From: Oleiphilus messinensis
GTDB taxonomy: Bacteria; Pseudomonadota; Gammaproteobacteria; Pseudomonadales; Oleiphilaceae
NCBI RefSeq assembly: GCF_002162375.1
Contig: NZ_CP021425.1
Location: 1,361,501-1,425,500, forward strand
DNA length: 64,000 nucleotides
Reading direction: 5' to 3'
The notes under the pieces: generated by a model
The model's database searches: none
Told to the model about the DNA's origin: nothing
What the model saw: the letters and a program-made list of their open reading frames with translations, nothing else
Made by a program: the position numbers and the translations under genes
In this document: piece by piece, positions 28,879 through 39,048 of the stretch
Numbering within the stretch: position 1 is the stretch's first letter
Layout of the letters: every line of letters begins with the position of its first letter

Positions 28879-29610
28879 ATGGATGAAAGACTGAAAGAGT
28901 CTATTTCGGCATTATTTGACAATGAAGCAGAGGAGCTAGAAACGCGTAGAGTTTTGGCTTCAAGTGATGATCGTGTCTTGCATCAGTGGAAACGTTACCA
29001 GCAAATGTCCGAGTTAATTCAGACCAATTCGCAAGCTTTTGATCTGTCTCAACGGGTTTCGGCTGCAATTGCTGATGTGGAAATGGAGCCGGTGACAAAT
29101 GAAGATGCGCTTACCACAAATTCCGTGGATCCTGCAAAGGAGAATACAGATCAAATTCCCGTCATTGAAACAAATGCAACGGGGAATGTTACTCATAGCA
29201 GCAATACTGGGCATCGAAAGGGCTATTGGGGCGCTGCGATAGCGGCTTCGATATCGTTCTTCTTCGTTTTTGGTGCCTGGGTTTCTCTGCAAGGTAGTAA
29301 TCCCGCGTCGGATGGACAACAACTGGTTCAGTCAGATCCCGCGCTGCAAATTTCCGATGAAGATGTCGCCTTGGTCGAGCTGCGGAGACAAACTGAACAA
29401 CCGGTTGCAACAGTGGCCAACACCGATCATGATCGTGAAGCGCTGCTGGATACCGAAGGCGCAGACCGATTGAATGACTATCTAATGCGTCATGCAGAAA
29501 ACGGGGTGATGGGGGCTGCACCGGTTATTGTTCCCTTTGCGAGGGTTGCCAGTTTTAATGACCTGGAATCATCACCAGCAAAAAACAGTGAAGGCCAATC
29601 GAGTCGCTGA
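28879..29610 (+). CDS. rseA: Anti-sigma-E factor RseA/MucA
   Basis: A single-pass inner membrane protein that binds sigma-E. The 243-residue product begins MDERLKESISALFDNEAEEL, the RseA N-terminal sigma-binding domain. A transmembrane segment (about residues 116-136, GAAIAASISFFFVFGAWVSL) and a periplasmic C-terminal domain that RseB would bind follow. AGAGGT lies 8 bases before the ATG at 28879. Sequence is intact with no frameshift of the kind found in mucoid Pseudomonas isolates. Confidence 0.94.
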   Translation: MDERLKESISALFDNEAEELETRRVLASSDDRVLHQWKRYQQMSELIQTNSQAFDLSQRVSAAIADVEMEPVTNEDALTTNSVDPAKENTDQIPVIETNATGNVTHSSNTGHRKGYWGAAIAASISFFFVFGAWVSLQGSNPASDGQQLVQSDPALQISDEDVALVELRRQTEQPVATVANTDHDREALLDTEGADRLNDYLMRHAENGVMGAAPVIVPFARVASFNDLESSPAKNSEGQSSR

Positions 29611-29650
29611 CATGGGTGTATTGGTGAAAAATTCAGGGGAAACTTCGTGC

Positions 29651-30739
29651 ATGATGCGTCTGATTTGCCGTAGTCTATTCGGGCGTTTGCATCAGGGAGT
29701 GTTGGTTTTGGCTGCGGTTAACCTGGGTTTAATGGTGACCTTTTTGCCGCTGACAGCCCATGCCTCTGTTCCCAAGGAACCCGTGGCGCTTCACGATGGG
29801 GACAAGTCGAATTCGGGGGAACGTACTCAGCATCAGTTGCGAGAGTTGATCTTGAATATACCGACAGCGAGCCGCGAGCAAAATTATCGCGGAACGGTGG
29901 TCTATTTTCGTGGACAGACGATGAACTCTCTGGAAGTTGTGCACCGATGGAAGGAAGGGCTTGTTCAGGAAAAGTTGGTTCAACTTGACGGTGAAATGGG
30001 GGAAATACTCCGCAATGGAGACGAAGTCATCTGTTATTTGCCCAATAATCAAGCGGTGCGATTGAATCAGTCAGTAGCATTGAGTCCCCTGTCAAGTGCC
30101 GCTTTGGATGCGATCAAATTGGAGCAGCATTACACGTTGGCATCTTATGGTGAGGATCGTGTGGCGGGATATGGCGCGCACAAAGTTGCGCTCATGGCGA
30201 AAGACAAAGACCGCTTCAGCTATTTATTGTGGCTGGAAAATGGTAGCGGGTTGTTATTGAAATCCATTTTGATGGATGCCCAGGGCGAGATGCTCGAGCG
30301 TTTTCAGTTTTCAAGTTTGCAGCTTTCAGTCCAGATCAGTGAGCTGGAGTTACAACCGTCATTGACGGTTGATGTGATGAAAGATAAATCCAACACCGGG
30401 AAAATGGCTTCCACGCCAACCTCAGGGCTGCTGCAATCCTGGAAACCGGGTTGGTTACCAATGGGATATACTCAGGTTGAAGGAAAGGCGTCCTATTCTG
30501 AGCGTCGGGCCAATGGCTGGTCACAAGCCTATTCTGACGGGCTGTCTTCGTTCACGATTTTTGTTGAACTCTGGTCCAGGGATGCAATGCCTGAAGGCGG
30601 AGCCAGAGTGGGGGCAACGATCGCCTATGGCAGGAAAGTGGAGCTCTCCAAAGGTGCGATACAAATTACCGTAGTTGGTGAAATCCCGGCACAAACCGCA
30701 ATGAAGGTTGCTGAAAAGGTTGAGTTTAGCCTCCCTTGA
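29651..30739 (+). CDS. rseB: Sigma-E regulator RseB/MucB
   Basis: A periplasmic sensor that protects RseA from cleavage and detects lipid-related envelope damage. The 362-residue precursor has a long signal peptide (to about residue 38, ending LPLTAHA), a large LolA-like domain (about 60-230, YRGTVVYFRGQTMNSLEVVH) and a smaller C-terminal domain (about 255-362, WLPMGYTQVE). The AGGGGAA site upstream of ATG 29651 decides the start; an ATG at 29612 is possible and would follow the rseA stop immediately. Confidence 0.93.
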   Translation: MMRLICRSLFGRLHQGVLVLAAVNLGLMVTFLPLTAHASVPKEPVALHDGDKSNSGERTQHQLRELILNIPTASREQNYRGTVVYFRGQTMNSLEVVHRWKEGLVQEKLVQLDGEMGEILRNGDEVICYLPNNQAVRLNQSVALSPLSSAALDAIKLEQHYTLASYGEDRVAGYGAHKVALMAKDKDRFSYLLWLENGSGLLLKSILMDAQGEMLERFQFSSLQLSVQISELELQPSLTVDVMKDKSNTGKMASTPTSGLLQSWKPGWLPMGYTQVEGKASYSERRANGWSQAYSDGLSSFTIFVELWSRDAMPEGGARVGATIAYGRKVELSKGAIQITVVGEIPAQTAMKVAEKVEFSLP

Positions 30740-30854
30740 CCGGTCGTTTATTCCGAAATTGCCCGGTATAATGTGTATCGGATACCGTCTGGAAGGATTG
30801 GTGAAAGTCGCAACCTGAGGCGACGCGGGAAAATGATCGAGGAAGCGGGCAAAG

Positions 30855-31316
30855 ATGATAGAAGAAACAGGTAAAGTCGTTGCCGTAGACGGCAATTCGA
30901 TTTGGGTTCTGGTTGCAAGGCAAAGCTCTTGTAGCACTTGCTCTGCGAAGTCCACTTGCGGACAAAGTGCTTTGTCCGAATTGACTCAGGGGCAACAGAC
31001 CCAGCTTAAGGTCAGAAATCATCTTGGCTGCCAAGTGGGCGACACCGTTACAATCGGTATCCCTGAGCAGGCCATGTTGAAAGCCTCTGCGCTCATCTAT
31101 CTTCTGCCCATCGTTTTTATGCTGGTTTTTGCTGTTTGTGCTGATCTCGCAAAAGCGTCTGAAGCGATCACCGCTGTGTCCGGACTGATCGGTTTAATTG
31201 CGGGTCTTGGCGCCGCTCATCTTTGGTCTGGCAGACTGGCCAACCGTCAGGAATTTGAACCTCATCTGATCCGCCAATCCAGAGTCTTACAGACGGATTA
31301 CCAATCCTTAAGTTGA
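30855..31316 (+). CDS. rseC: RseC/MucC family membrane protein
   Basis: The 153-residue protein has a cysteine-rich N-terminal part (SSCSTCSAKSTCG, Cys residues around 26-36) and two membrane segments (about 77-95 and 101-122, ALIYLLPIVFMLVFAVCADL and AVSGLIGLIAGLGAAHLW), the RseC pattern. RseC-type proteins modulate sigma-E activity and, in other species, take part in reducing the SoxR iron-sulfur cluster. GAGGAAG precedes the ATG. Confidence 0.93.
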   Translation: MIEETGKVVAVDGNSIWVLVARQSSCSTCSAKSTCGQSALSELTQGQQTQLKVRNHLGCQVGDTVTIGIPEQAMLKASALIYLLPIVFMLVFAVCADLAKASEAITAVSGLIGLIAGLGAAHLWSGRLANRQEFEPHLIRQSRVLQTDYQSLS

Positions 31317-31379
31317 AAAATACGCGGCCGGCATCAAAATACAAAATTATCTTAACAGCAAACAAACTGAGGGTTGGCT

Positions 31380-32780
31380 ATGCAGAGAGTAAATCGACTC
31401 GTTCAGGCTTGGATCCTGATGCTTTTTTTTGTTCTGGGTACGGCTCACGCTGACAGTTTACCTGACTTTACCGAATTAGTTGAAGATTCATCTCCAGCGG
31501 TCGTTAATATCAGCACCAGCAGTAAACCTGGCAAGAAGTCACGCGTACCATTTTCGGAGGAGGAGCTACAACAAATCCCCGAGTTCTTTCGCCACTTTTT
31601 CGGAGCGCCTTATGGCCGTGAAGAGCGACCGATGCCGCGTCATTCGATGGGATCGGGTTTCATCGTATCAAAAGACGGTTATATTCTTACAAACAACCAT
31701 GTTATCTCCGGTGCAGATGAGGTCATTGTTCGGTTGAGTGATCGACGGGAACTGGTTGCAGAGCTGGTCGGCGCGGATGAGCGTTCTGATTTGGCTTTAT
31801 TGAAAGTGGAGGCTGAAGATTTGCCCGTGGTCCAGCTGGGCAAGTCGAACCGGCTCAAAGTCGGGGAATGGGTGCTCGCAATCGGCTCTCCTTTTGGCTT
31901 TGACTATACCGTTACTGCGGGTATTGTTAGTGCACTTGGGCGTAGCCTGCCGAATGAAAATTATGTCCCTTTTATTCAAACCGATGTGGCCATCAATCCG
32001 GGGAATTCCGGTGGTCCTCTGTTTAACCTTGACGGCGAAGTTGTGGGGATTAACTCCCAGATTTATACCCGATCTGGAGGGTTTATGGGCGTGTCCTTTG
32101 CGATTCCCATCGACGTCGCGATGCATGTGGTTGATCAGTTAAAAGGCCAAGGTTATGTGACTCGGGGTTGGTTGGGCGTACTTATCCAGGAAGTGAGCCG
32201 GGATTTAGCCGAGTCGTTTGAGTTAAGCAAGCCCCATGGTGCACTGGTTGCCCAGGTTATGGAGAATTCGCCAGCGGCAGAAGCGGGGGTGAAGGTCGGG
32301 GATATTATTGCCGAATATAATGGCGTCGAAATTGGTCTGTCCTCAGATTTGCCTCATCTGGTTGGGCGAACACCGGTGGGTAAATCTGCTGAGTTGATTG
32401 TTATCCGCAATGGTGATCGTAAGAAGCTGACTGTGAAAATCGGTGAATTACCGAGCGATAATGCACCTCGAGTTGGTAAATCATCCCAAAATGACTCACA
32501 AATTAATCCTTTGAATGTGGTTGTACAGGAATTGAATGCTGCAACCAAGGAAAAGCTCTCAATATCTGGTGGTGTACAGGTTGTCGAAGTGGGGGCAGGG
32601 CCTGCACGTGTTGCAGGGATCCGGCGCGGTGACATTATTAATTCCATAAATGGCGAGCATATTGATGATTTAAAAGCGTTTAATGCGCTCGTTGAAGATC
32701 TACCTGAAGGCAAAGCGATCCCCATTTTGATACTACGAGAAGGTAATCCTGCTTTTGTGGTTGTTAAAATCACGAAATAG
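31380..32780 (+). CDS. degP: Periplasmic serine protease DegP/MucD
   Basis: A Do-family HtrA protease and chaperone of the periplasm. The 466-residue precursor has a signal peptide (to ADS, about 24), a trypsin-like domain with the catalytic triad (His in ILTNNHVISGADE, Asp in ERSDLALLKVE, Ser in NPGNSGGPLFNLDG) and two PDZ domains (about 255-345 and 375-460). ATG at 31380 has GAGGG upstream. Last gene of the sigma-E operon. Confidence 0.97.
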   Translation: MQRVNRLVQAWILMLFFVLGTAHADSLPDFTELVEDSSPAVVNISTSSKPGKKSRVPFSEEELQQIPEFFRHFFGAPYGREERPMPRHSMGSGFIVSKDGYILTNNHVISGADEVIVRLSDRRELVAELVGADERSDLALLKVEAEDLPVVQLGKSNRLKVGEWVLAIGSPFGFDYTVTAGIVSALGRSLPNENYVPFIQTDVAINPGNSGGPLFNLDGEVVGINSQIYTRSGGFMGVSFAIPIDVAMHVVDQLKGQGYVTRGWLGVLIQEVSRDLAESFELSKPHGALVAQVMENSPAAEAGVKVGDIIAEYNGVEIGLSSDLPHLVGRTPVGKSAELIVIRNGDRKKLTVKIGELPSDNAPRVGKSSQNDSQINPLNVVVQELNAATKEKLSISGGVQVVEVGAGPARVAGIRRGDIINSINGEHIDDLKAFNALVEDLPEGKAIPILILREGNPAFVVVKITK

Positions 32781-32821
32781 AGTGAGCTTGTTCATATGAC
32801 CTTATGAGTGCGACCTGAGCG

Positions 32822-32841
32822 AGGCGGTTTCACTACCGCCT
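32822..32841 (+). terminator. Terminator after degP
   Basis: AGGCGGT (32822-32828) pairs with ACCGCCT (32835-32841) around a six-base loop, followed by GTATTTTCATTT. Ends the rpoE-degP operon. Confidence 0.65.
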
Positions 32842-33032
32842 GTATTTTCATTTCGACATACCCCGGTTTGACTGAGTTAGAAAGCGCCGGGGTCGTTCCC
32901 TCCGTTTAATCCAGTTTCCCTAACGTAACGAGTCAGTTGCAAGTCTCCTCATTTGCGGTTTAAATGATAAGTCAGGGTCAATTGACCTGAGTGTTGAACC
33001 TAACTTAATTCAGACGTTAACAAGTCCAGTCC

Positions 33033-35753
33033 ATGACCACACATCAGGAAACCCTATTTACGATTTTAAAATCGCCACAAAGTAAATTGGCATGGATGGT
33101 ATTTTCCGTTGGCATGCTGGTGACGCTTTCGCTCTGGTATCTTGCAGGGGGGTTGGTTAATGAGAGAACTTATGCGGCATTTGAAAATCAGTCCCGACAG
33201 CTCAAAAGTGCAATAGAGGAACGACTGGTTAACTACGAACAGGTTCTGGCCGGGAGTGCTGGATTGTTTGAGGTGGCAGAGCAGATTAGTCGTAATGACT
33301 GGAGTGATTATATTCGATCATTGGATGTTGAGTTTTATTATCCCGGAATTCAAGGCGTGGGGTTTGCCCGCTATGTACCACGCAATCAACTTGAGGCCCA
33401 TCTGGCAACCTATCATAACGCGGGAGAAGTGGATTACCTTGTGCATCCCGAAGGTGATCGCCCGGAATATTATCCTGTCGTCTATATTGAACCTCAAACC
33501 CGGCAGAATATTCTGGCCTACGGGTTCGATCCTATGGGGGATCCGGTTCACAGGCGAGCTCTGGAAGAAGCACTAAAATTCAAACGGGTAGCCATGACGG
33601 GAAAGGTGGTTCTGGTTCAGGAGCAAATAGATGAATCGCAGCCCGGATTCTTGCTTTATTACCCTGTATTTTCCGAAGTTGTGGCTCCGGGGGCAAGCCC
33701 GATCCAGCCTGCAGTCTCTCTGCAAGGATTTGTGTTCAGCGCTTTTCGCATGAATCATTTGATGGATGGTATCGTAGGGCTAATTTCACCTTTCCTTGAT
33801 ATCCGCATCTATGACTCGGATGTAGTCCAGGCCGAACGCGTTATGTACGCTTCAAATCTGGGGTCTTTGGAGAATGAGTTTACCTTCGAGTACCAGCAAT
33901 CGCTTGAGCATGGCGGTCGAACCTGGTTACTTGTCACCAGAACTACACCCGCGTTTGACTTTCTTGCCCGTGATGAGCGCCCCTTGATTGTCATGGTTTC
34001 AGGAACGATCGTAAGTTGTTTGCTGCTTTTGCTCATGTTGGTATTGATTCGTGCACGTCTGGAGGCACAAATTAATGCCGGTAAATACCGGGCAATTACC
34101 GAAGATACCAAAAATATTACCATTATTTTTGATACACAGGCCAAACCTCTGTACCTGAGTCCATCCTGTCAACGCATACTCGGTTATACCTTGGATCAAG
34201 CCCTTAAATTGGGGGTGGAGGGCATTGTTCACCCGGATGATGCGCCAGCCGTACAAAGTAGTTTTGCATCAGTGGTGAAAGGCCATAATGCGGCCTTTCT
34301 TCAGACCCGAATTCGCAACAGCAAAGGACAATGGCTGGAAATCGAGGGCAGCTATACGGATATGCGAGATGTTCCCGGAGTGGATGGGATCGTTTGTAAT
34401 TTTCATGACGTTTCAGAGCTTCGGGAGGTTCAATCCAGGCTCAAGCAGCTGGCTTACTATGATTCGCTCACGGGCTTGGCCAATCGGCAGCTATTCGAAG
34501 AGCGGTTACAGCACTGTATTAAATCCATCGGTCGCCGGGAGCAGCCGGCGGCCCTGTTGTTTCTGGATCTTGATGGATTCAAGCAAATTAATGATACGCT
34601 GGGGCATGATTCCGGTGATATTTTGTTATGCCACGTTGCCCGGTGGTTGTCGGATTGTGTCCGTCAGGATGATTCTGTTGCGCGCTTTGGTGGTGATGAG
34701 TTTCTGGTGTTGCTTTCCCAGGTGTCAGGACCCGAAGCTGTTGCACAGGTCGCAGAGAATATTCTTAATCAGGTTTGCCAGCGCATAAAGGTGAAGGGGC
34801 ACGAGGTCTGTGTCAGCACCAGTATTGGTATTGCGATGATACCCGAAGACAGTGAGGATGCTGCCACTTTGTTGAAGTTCGCGGATCTGGCTATGTATCG
34901 GGCCAAGGAGCTCGGGCGTAACCGTTATCAGTTCTTCACCAAGGCCATCAATATGAAGGCTGCACGCAGAATGTTGATGCAGGAGGAGCTTCGCGTTGCA
35001 AAAGAGCTGGACCAATTTTCCCTTTATTACCAACCCACTGTGCGACTTCACGATCACAAAATAGTCGGTGTGGAAGCGCTGCTCCGCTGGCAGCATCCCG
35101 AGCGCGGGCTATTGAATGCCCAGGAATTTCTCGATGTGGCGGAAGATTGTGGTTTGATGCATTCCTTGGGGGGCTGGGTGTTGCGGCAAGCTTGTATTCA
35201 GGCAATGGCATTGCAAAGTTCCTTCGAAGAGCTTGTCGTGTCGGTAAACTTTACCAAAGGGCAACTGCTGGATCACCGTTTTCTGGAAGCAGTTGATGAT
35301 GTTTTGAGCACGACTGGAGTGCAACCGGAACAACTGGTCTTTGAATTTCCTGCTGATGTTGTTGTCGACTATCAAGAGCAAATTGTGCCTGTTATGGAGG
35401 CATTACAATCTCGTAATATTAAGCTGACACTGGATGACTTTGGCAGTGGCTATTGTGCCCTTGGCAGTATGCACTTGTACCCGGTCACTACGATCAAGAT
35501 CGATCGTTCGTTAGTTGCTGAAATCCTCACCAGTCAAAATTGTGCTGCACTGTCATCTGGCGTGGTGGCCATGGCGAAAAAGCTTGATATTTCAGTCATC
35601 GCCGAGGGTGTGGAGTCCGCAGAGCAGTTGAATGTTCTGATCGAGAGTGAGTGTGAGTATGCTCAGGGGAATCTGTTTTCCCAACCACTTCCGGAATCCC
35701 GCTTGGCGGCATTTCTGACAACGTATGCAGGACAGGGACAACGATTTATCTAG
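33033..35753 (+). CDS. CHASE-PAS-GGDEF-EAL c-di-GMP signalling protein
   Basis: A 906-residue membrane protein for c-di-GMP turnover. Order: TM1 (about 20-42), CHASE sensor domain in the periplasm (about 45-310), TM2 (about 321-340, SGTIVSCLLLLLMLVLIRAR), PAS (about 345-465), GGDEF (about 470-635) and EAL (about 640-895). The cyclase motif ARFGGDEFLVLL is intact, with an RQDD inhibition site five residues before it. EAL residues are mostly kept: VEALLRW, SVNFTKGQL, LDDFGSGY, TIKIDRS, AEGVES; the usual ELTES is FEFPAD. Net activity (synthesis or breakdown) cannot be decided. The CHASE ligand is unknown. Confidence 0.93.
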   Translation: MTTHQETLFTILKSPQSKLAWMVFSVGMLVTLSLWYLAGGLVNERTYAAFENQSRQLKSAIEERLVNYEQVLAGSAGLFEVAEQISRNDWSDYIRSLDVEFYYPGIQGVGFARYVPRNQLEAHLATYHNAGEVDYLVHPEGDRPEYYPVVYIEPQTRQNILAYGFDPMGDPVHRRALEEALKFKRVAMTGKVVLVQEQIDESQPGFLLYYPVFSEVVAPGASPIQPAVSLQGFVFSAFRMNHLMDGIVGLISPFLDIRIYDSDVVQAERVMYASNLGSLENEFTFEYQQSLEHGGRTWLLVTRTTPAFDFLARDERPLIVMVSGTIVSCLLLLLMLVLIRARLEAQINAGKYRAITEDTKNITIIFDTQAKPLYLSPSCQRILGYTLDQALKLGVEGIVHPDDAPAVQSSFASVVKGHNAAFLQTRIRNSKGQWLEIEGSYTDMRDVPGVDGIVCNFHDVSELREVQSRLKQLAYYDSLTGLANRQLFEERLQHCIKSIGRREQPAALLFLDLDGFKQINDTLGHDSGDILLCHVARWLSDCVRQDDSVARFGGDEFLVLLSQVSGPEAVAQVAENILNQVCQRIKVKGHEVCVSTSIGIAMIPEDSEDAATLLKFADLAMYRAKELGRNRYQFFTKAINMKAARRMLMQEELRVAKELDQFSLYYQPTVRLHDHKIVGVEALLRWQHPERGLLNAQEFLDVAEDCGLMHSLGGWVLRQACIQAMALQSSFEELVVSVNFTKGQLLDHRFLEAVDDVLSTTGVQPEQLVFEFPADVVVDYQEQIVPVMEALQSRNIKLTLDDFGSGYCALGSMHLYPVTTIKIDRSLVAEILTSQNCAALSSGVVAMAKKLDISVIAEGVESAEQLNVLIESECEYAQGNLFSQPLPESRLAAFLTTYAGQGQRFI

Positions 35754-35771
35754 CTTCCCTCAAATTGTTGT

Positions 35772-35790
35772 ATATGCCAACAAGGCATAT
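35772..35790 (+). terminator. AT-rich hairpin after the c-di-GMP gene
   Basis: ATATGCC (35772-35778) pairs with GGCATAT (35784-35790). It is near the stop codon but is not followed by a T-run. Confidence 0.3.
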
Positions 35791-35807
35791 TAATTAACCA
35801 CCTTGCA

Positions 35808-35836
35808 ATGACATTTTGTCGGATTTTAGATAGAAT
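35808..35836 (+). promoter_or_regulatory. lepA promoter
   Basis: ATGACA (35808-35813), 17 bases, TAGAAT (35831-35836), then TGCGCCG. Five of six -35 and five of six -10 bases match the sigma-70 consensus. It is 100 bases upstream of lepA. Confidence 0.6.
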
Positions 35837-35935
35837 TGCGCCGTTTTACCGCTTCCATCGTGGAATTTTTGTGTTGCCATTGTGAGAAGCTGAAAAAAGT
35901 ATCTTCTATCTGCTTAACTCGAGTGAATTCCATCT

Positions 35936-37735
35936 GTGAGTAGTCTCAAAAATATTCGTAATTTTTCCATCATCGCCCATATTGATCACGGCAAATCCAC
36001 ACTGGCTGACCGCTTTATTCAGGTTTGCGGAGGGCTTTCGGATCGGGAGATGTCCGCTCAGGTATTGGATTCCATGGATATCGAGCGAGAGCGGGGGATT
36101 ACAATCAAAGCTCAAAGCGTAACACTGGATTACAAGGCACGTGATGGAGAGGTGTATCAACTCAATTTTATTGATACGCCTGGACACGTTGACTTTTCCT
36201 ATGAGGTTTCCCGCTCGTTGGAAGCGTGTGAAGGGGCATTACTTGTGGTTGATGCCGGACAGGGCGTGGAAGCGCAGTCGGTCGCGAACTGTTACACCGC
36301 GATTGAACTGGGACTGGAAGTGGTTCCAGTGTTGAACAAAATGGATTTGCCCCAGGCTGAACCCGACCGGGTCAAGCATGAAATAGAAGACATCATCGGT
36401 ATCGATGCAATGGATGCCGTACCCTGTAGCGCAAAAAGTGGTATGGGGGTTGAGGATGTTCTCAATGACCTGATCGCCAAAATCCCGCCTCCAGAGGGGG
36501 ATACCGACGCAGATCTGCAGGCATTGATCATTGACTCCTGGTTTGATAACTACCTTGGCGTGGTATCGCTCGTACGGGTCAAAGAGGGGACATTGCGCAA
36601 AGGCGATAAGATCCTGGTTAAGTCGACAGGAAAGATCGAACTGGCTACGGATATTGGTGTATTTACCCCCAAGCGTCTGGCGAAAACAGAATTGAAAGCC
36701 GGCGAAGTTGGCTATGTTGTCGCTGGAATTAAAGATATTCACGGTGCCCCTGTCGGGGATACGATAACCCACGCGAAAACCCCTGATGTTCCGCAATTAC
36801 CCGGCTTTCAAAAGGTAAAGCCTCAAGTATTTGCCGGTTTATTTCCCGTTAGTTCCGATGATTATGAAGATTTCCGTGATGCGCTTGAAAAGCTTACCTT
36901 GAATGATGCCTCTTTGCATTACGAACCTGAAACGTCGGATGCACTTGGTTTTGGTTTCCGGTGTGGCTTTTTGGGTATGCTGCATATGGAGATTATCCAG
37001 GAACGGCTTGAGCGTGAATATAACCTGGATTTGATCACGACAGCGCCAACGGTAGTTTACGAAGTGGTGACCCGGTCCGGTGAAGTCGTAAAAGTCGATA
37101 ACCCTTCCCGTCTGCCAGACCCTGGTGCGATTGATGAGATGCGGGAACCCATCGTTGAGGCGAATATTCTGGTGCCGCAAGATCATTTGGGCAATGTGAT
37201 ATCGCTTTGTGTTGAAAAGCGTGGTGTCCAGAAGGACATGCGATTTATCGGTGGGCAGGTTGCCTTGAGTTATGAATTGCCAATGAATGAAGTGGTGCTG
37301 GATTTCTTTGATCGTATCAAATCCGTGAGTCGTGGCTTTGCATCACTGGATTATCATTTTGTTCGTTTTGAAGCGTCTTCACTTGTGAAGCTCGACGTGC
37401 TGATTAATGGCGAGAAAGTAGATGCTCTGGCCTTGATTGTTCACCGGGGTAATGCCCATCACCGGGGCCGTATGCTGGTTGAGAAAATGAAAGACCTGAT
37501 TCCTCGACAAATGTTTGATGTGGCGATACAGGCCGCGATTGGTGGTCAGATCGTTGCCCGACAAACCGTCAAGGCGCTGCGCAAGAATGTAACAGCCAAG
37601 TGTTACGGTGGTGACGTCAGTCGTAAGAAGAAATTGTTACAGAAACAAAAAGAAGGTAAGAAGCGGATGAAGCAGGTTGGGAAAGTTGAGATTCCTCAGG
37701 ATGCGTTTCTGGCCGTGCTCAAGGTCGACAGCTGA
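35936..37735 (+). CDS. lepA: Elongation factor 4 (LepA)
   Basis: A ribosome-bound translational GTPase linked to initiation and 30S assembly. The 599-residue protein has G1 [14 protein letters not shown], the switch segment [33 protein letters not shown]2-like domains, and the LepA-specific C-terminal domain (ending near [19 protein letters not shown]). The start is GTG at 35936. It heads a rightward cluster with lepB, the DUF4845 gene, rnc, era, recO and pdxJ, matching the Pseudomonas order. Confidence 0.98.
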   Translation: MSSLKNIRNFSIIAHIDHGKSTLADRFIQVCGGLSDREMSAQVLDSMDIERERGITIKAQSVTLDYKARDGEVYQLNFIDTPGHVDFSYEVSRSLEACEGALLVVDAGQGVEAQSVANCYTAIELGLEVVPVLNKMDLPQAEPDRVKHEIEDIIGIDAMDAVPCSAKSGMGVEDVLNDLIAKIPPPEGDTDADLQALIIDSWFDNYLGVVSLVRVKEGTLRKGDKILVKSTGKIELATDIGVFTPKRLAKTELKAGEVGYVVAGIKDIHGAPVGDTITHAKTPDVPQLPGFQKVKPQVFAGLFPVSSDDYEDFRDALEKLTLNDASLHYEPETSDALGFGFRCGFLGMLHMEIIQERLEREYNLDLITTAPTVVYEVVTRSGEVVKVDNPSRLPDPGAIDEMREPIVEANILVPQDHLGNVISLCVEKRGVQKDMRFIGGQVALSYELPMNEVVLDFFDRIKSVSRGFASLDYHFVRFEASSLVKLDVLINGEKVDALALIVHRGNAHHRGRMLVEKMKDLIPRQMFDVAIQAAIGGQIVARQTVKALRKNVTAKCYGGDVSRKKKLLQKQKEGKKRMKQVGKVEIPQDAFLAVLKVDS

Positions 37736-37790
37736 TACTCCTCTCCCCTGGGTGCAGGGATGTTCAATAGATTAGGGTGAAGATAGCGTT

Positions 37791-38621
37791 ATGGATATTA
37801 ATTTTCCGCTTGTTTTGGTTTTACTGACTCTGGGGACCGGTTTGGTCTGGTTGGGGGATCGTATTCTGTTTTTCCCGACTCGCAAACGGGCTGCTATTGC
37901 CGCAAACCAAAATGGTGGTATTCAACAGCACGGTGCGGATGAAGATCTGGAAATACAGGAGCCGGCTCTCGTCGAAATGTGTCGCTCTTTTTTTCCGGTG
38001 CTGGCAGTGGTACTGGTGCTGCGCTCGTTTCTGGTTGAACCCTTTCAGATACCATCCGGATCAATGTTGCCGACTTTGGAGGTTGGCGATTTTATTTTGG
38101 TCAATAAATTCAGTTATGGTATCCGCCTCCCGGTTTTGAACACGAAAGTTGTCGAATTGGGTGATCCCCAGCGCGGAGATGTAATGGTGTTCCGAACTCC
38201 GGTAGATAAAAAAACAAATTATATTAAACGGGTCATCGGGCTTCCCGGGGATAAAATACGCTATCAGAATAAAATGCTCTATATTAATAATAAGCCCGTG
38301 AGTGAAGAATTTATCGGAGAGCTGAACAGGCTTGAGATGTATCAGGAACAGTTGGGCGAGGTTAAGCACAATATATATAAAGCACCCAGTGCTCCTTTAA
38401 ATCGTAATCCCCGCAGCCCCCAGAATGTGGGCGAAGGTGAGTGGGTTGTCCCCGAGGGAAGCTATTTCGTGATGGGCGATAACCGTGATAACAGTAACGA
38501 TAGTCGTTTTTGGGGTTTTGTACCGGATGAAATGATTGTCGGTAAGGCGTTTGCGATTTGGATGCATTGGGAGTCGTTAACTTCTATTCCTTCATTTTCG
38601 AGAGTTGGAGGAATTCAATAA
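37791..38621 (+). CDS. lepB: Signal peptidase I
   Basis: Cleaves signal peptides of exported proteins at the inner membrane. The 276-residue protein has two membrane segments (about 3-25 and 65-83) and the catalytic Ser in QIPSGSMLPTLEVGDFILV and Lys in NYIKRVIGLPGD, then the conserved GDNRDNSNDSRFWGFV box. Follows lepA by 55 bases. Confidence 0.97.
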   Translation: MDINFPLVLVLLTLGTGLVWLGDRILFFPTRKRAAIAANQNGGIQQHGADEDLEIQEPALVEMCRSFFPVLAVVLVLRSFLVEPFQIPSGSMLPTLEVGDFILVNKFSYGIRLPVLNTKVVELGDPQRGDVMVFRTPVDKKTNYIKRVIGLPGDKIRYQNKMLYINNKPVSEEFIGELNRLEMYQEQLGEVKHNIYKAPSAPLNRNPRSPQNVGEGEWVVPEGSYFVMGDNRDNSNDSRFWGFVPDEMIVGKAFAIWMHWESLTSIPSFSRVGGIQ

Positions 38622-38644
38622 ACATTTAAATTTAGGGATTGATT

Positions 38645-39022
38645 ATGCAGAAATTCAGGCAAACAGGTGCATCTACGATAGTCATTCTGATTGTACTTAT
38701 GTTTGGAGCCGTTGTATTAACTTTGGCGCTGAAACTGATACCCATTTACATTGATAACTCGACCATTGAGTCGGTCATCCATGGGCTGGAGAAAGATCTC
38801 AAAATTACATCATACGGTGATGAAGAAATTCGGAATAAGATAAGCAAGCTATTGACGATCAATAATATTCGTAGCTTTAAGGCGTCGGATATCAAAATTT
38901 CCCGCGAGCGAGGTGAGTTGTTTGTTAGCCTTGACTATGAGGTTCGCGAGAATGTTTTTAAAAATATTGATGTGATTGTTTCTTTCGAAAACCATTTCAA
39001 AACACCGATTGCAGCGGAATAA
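38645..39022 (+). CDS. DUF4845 family membrane protein
   Basis: The 125-residue protein has one membrane segment near the N-terminus (about 10-32, TIVILIVLMFGAVVLTLALK) and a soluble rest. It matches the DUF4845 family found between lepB and rnc in Pseudomonas. Function is not known. ATG at 38645 follows AGGGA; a TTG at 38639 is a less likely start. Confidence 0.85.
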   Translation: MQKFRQTGASTIVILIVLMFGAVVLTLALKLIPIYIDNSTIESVIHGLEKDLKITSYGDEEIRNKISKLLTINNIRSFKASDIKISRERGELFVSLDYEVRENVFKNIDVIVSFENHFKTPIAAE

Positions 39023-39048
39023 TCAAGCAAAGGCACATCAGCTAAATT

